From contig JBGPBV010000010.1 of the NCBI GenBank assembly GCA_041481445.1, positions 17,051 to 81,050 on the forward strand: 64,000 nt of DNA, read 5' to 3'. The number at the start of each line of letters is the position of its first letter. Position 1 is the first letter of the stretch. A model generated the notes under the pieces. It was not told the origin of the DNA and made no database searches. It worked only from the letters and a program-made list of their open reading frames with translations. The translations under genes were made by a program, and so were the position numbers. Source of the stretch: AA29 sp041481445 (GTDB lineage Bacteria > Acidobacteriota > Vicinamibacteria > Fen-336). Shown here in pieces: positions 63,939 through 64,000 of the stretch.

Positions 63939-64000
63939 TGGACGCGGGCGTCCGGCCCATCGAGGTGGCGGATGGTCCCCCGCGGCCTTAGATTGAAGAC

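Noticed and set aside
63938..63991. 17-codon gene after the small membrane protein
   Set aside because: It starts in a TGATG overlap but is too short and has no ribosome-binding site or homology.

Overview
The window is high-GC DNA (about two thirds G+C or more by eye) from a free-living Gram-negative bacterium. Outer-membrane barrels, an O-antigen ligase-like protein, many Sec and lipoprotein signals and an AidB-like acyl-CoA dehydrogenase point to a diderm. The mixture of MrfAB repair genes, a B12-dependent ribonucleotide reductase, serine/threonine kinases, an HNH protein with a DUF222-like N-terminus and near-leaderless promoters fits uncultivated soil lineages such as Rokubacteria/Methylomirabilota or Acidobacteria. 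That placement is an inference; no rRNA or marker tree is available. I see no rRNA, tRNA, CRISPR array, insertion sequence or prophage. Coding density is very high: no gene-free stretch exceeds 300 bases, and most neighbouring same-strand genes overlap by ATGA, GTGA or TGATG.

Layout. 1-9338: a partial membrane phosphodiesterase, then the pyrimidine operon pyrK-pyrD-pyrF, a YpfJ-type zinc peptidase, an MFS carrier, a secreted tail-collar protein, and a cytochrome c-FTR1 iron permease with a glutaredoxin-like protein. The permease carries a Fur-like box across its start codon. 9359-22122 (minus strand): a GT-C-like membrane protein with TPRs, a DNA-repair operon mrfA / PqqB-like hydrolase / mrfB, a Calx-beta plus Asp-box propeller protein, and an O-antigen ligase with a glycosyltransferase. 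22223-29838: two paralogous transmembrane Ser/Thr kinases facing each other, a radical SAM protein with a non-canonical cysteine motif next to folE, a DUF2064 protein and a porin-like barrel.

29832-45165 (minus strand): a surface-protein locus. Three overlapping paralogues share a signal peptide, a 'YQG' beta domain, a phage-tail-fibre-like stalk and exactly seven 50-residue repeats (probable seven-bladed propellers). A fourth secreted protein shares the first domain and ends in a peptidase S74 chaperone domain. Next to these lie a two-module ABC transporter operon and another large membrane protein. 45282-48575: nrdJ with three small downstream genes and possible NrdR boxes upstream. 48825-52656: a GNAT protein, an AidB-like dehydrogenase, a YtrA-type regulator, and an HNH protein that has lost its middle.

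52668-63406 (minus strand): a six-gene operon in which every junction overlaps. It encodes an NTT-like carrier fused to HEAT repeats, a tandem cNMP-binding protein, an Omp85-type barrel, a secreted protein with kinase-like motifs, a second nucleotide-carrier-like protein, and a PA14-bearing GT-C membrane protein. I regard this as the best candidate for an undescribed system, possibly feeding nucleotide to an envelope-located phosphotransferase. The surface-propeller locus and the radical SAM/folE pair come next.

A recurring trait is a -10-like hexamer ending only 5-13 bases before the start codon of operon-leading genes. This suggests widespread leaderless or near-leaderless transcripts.
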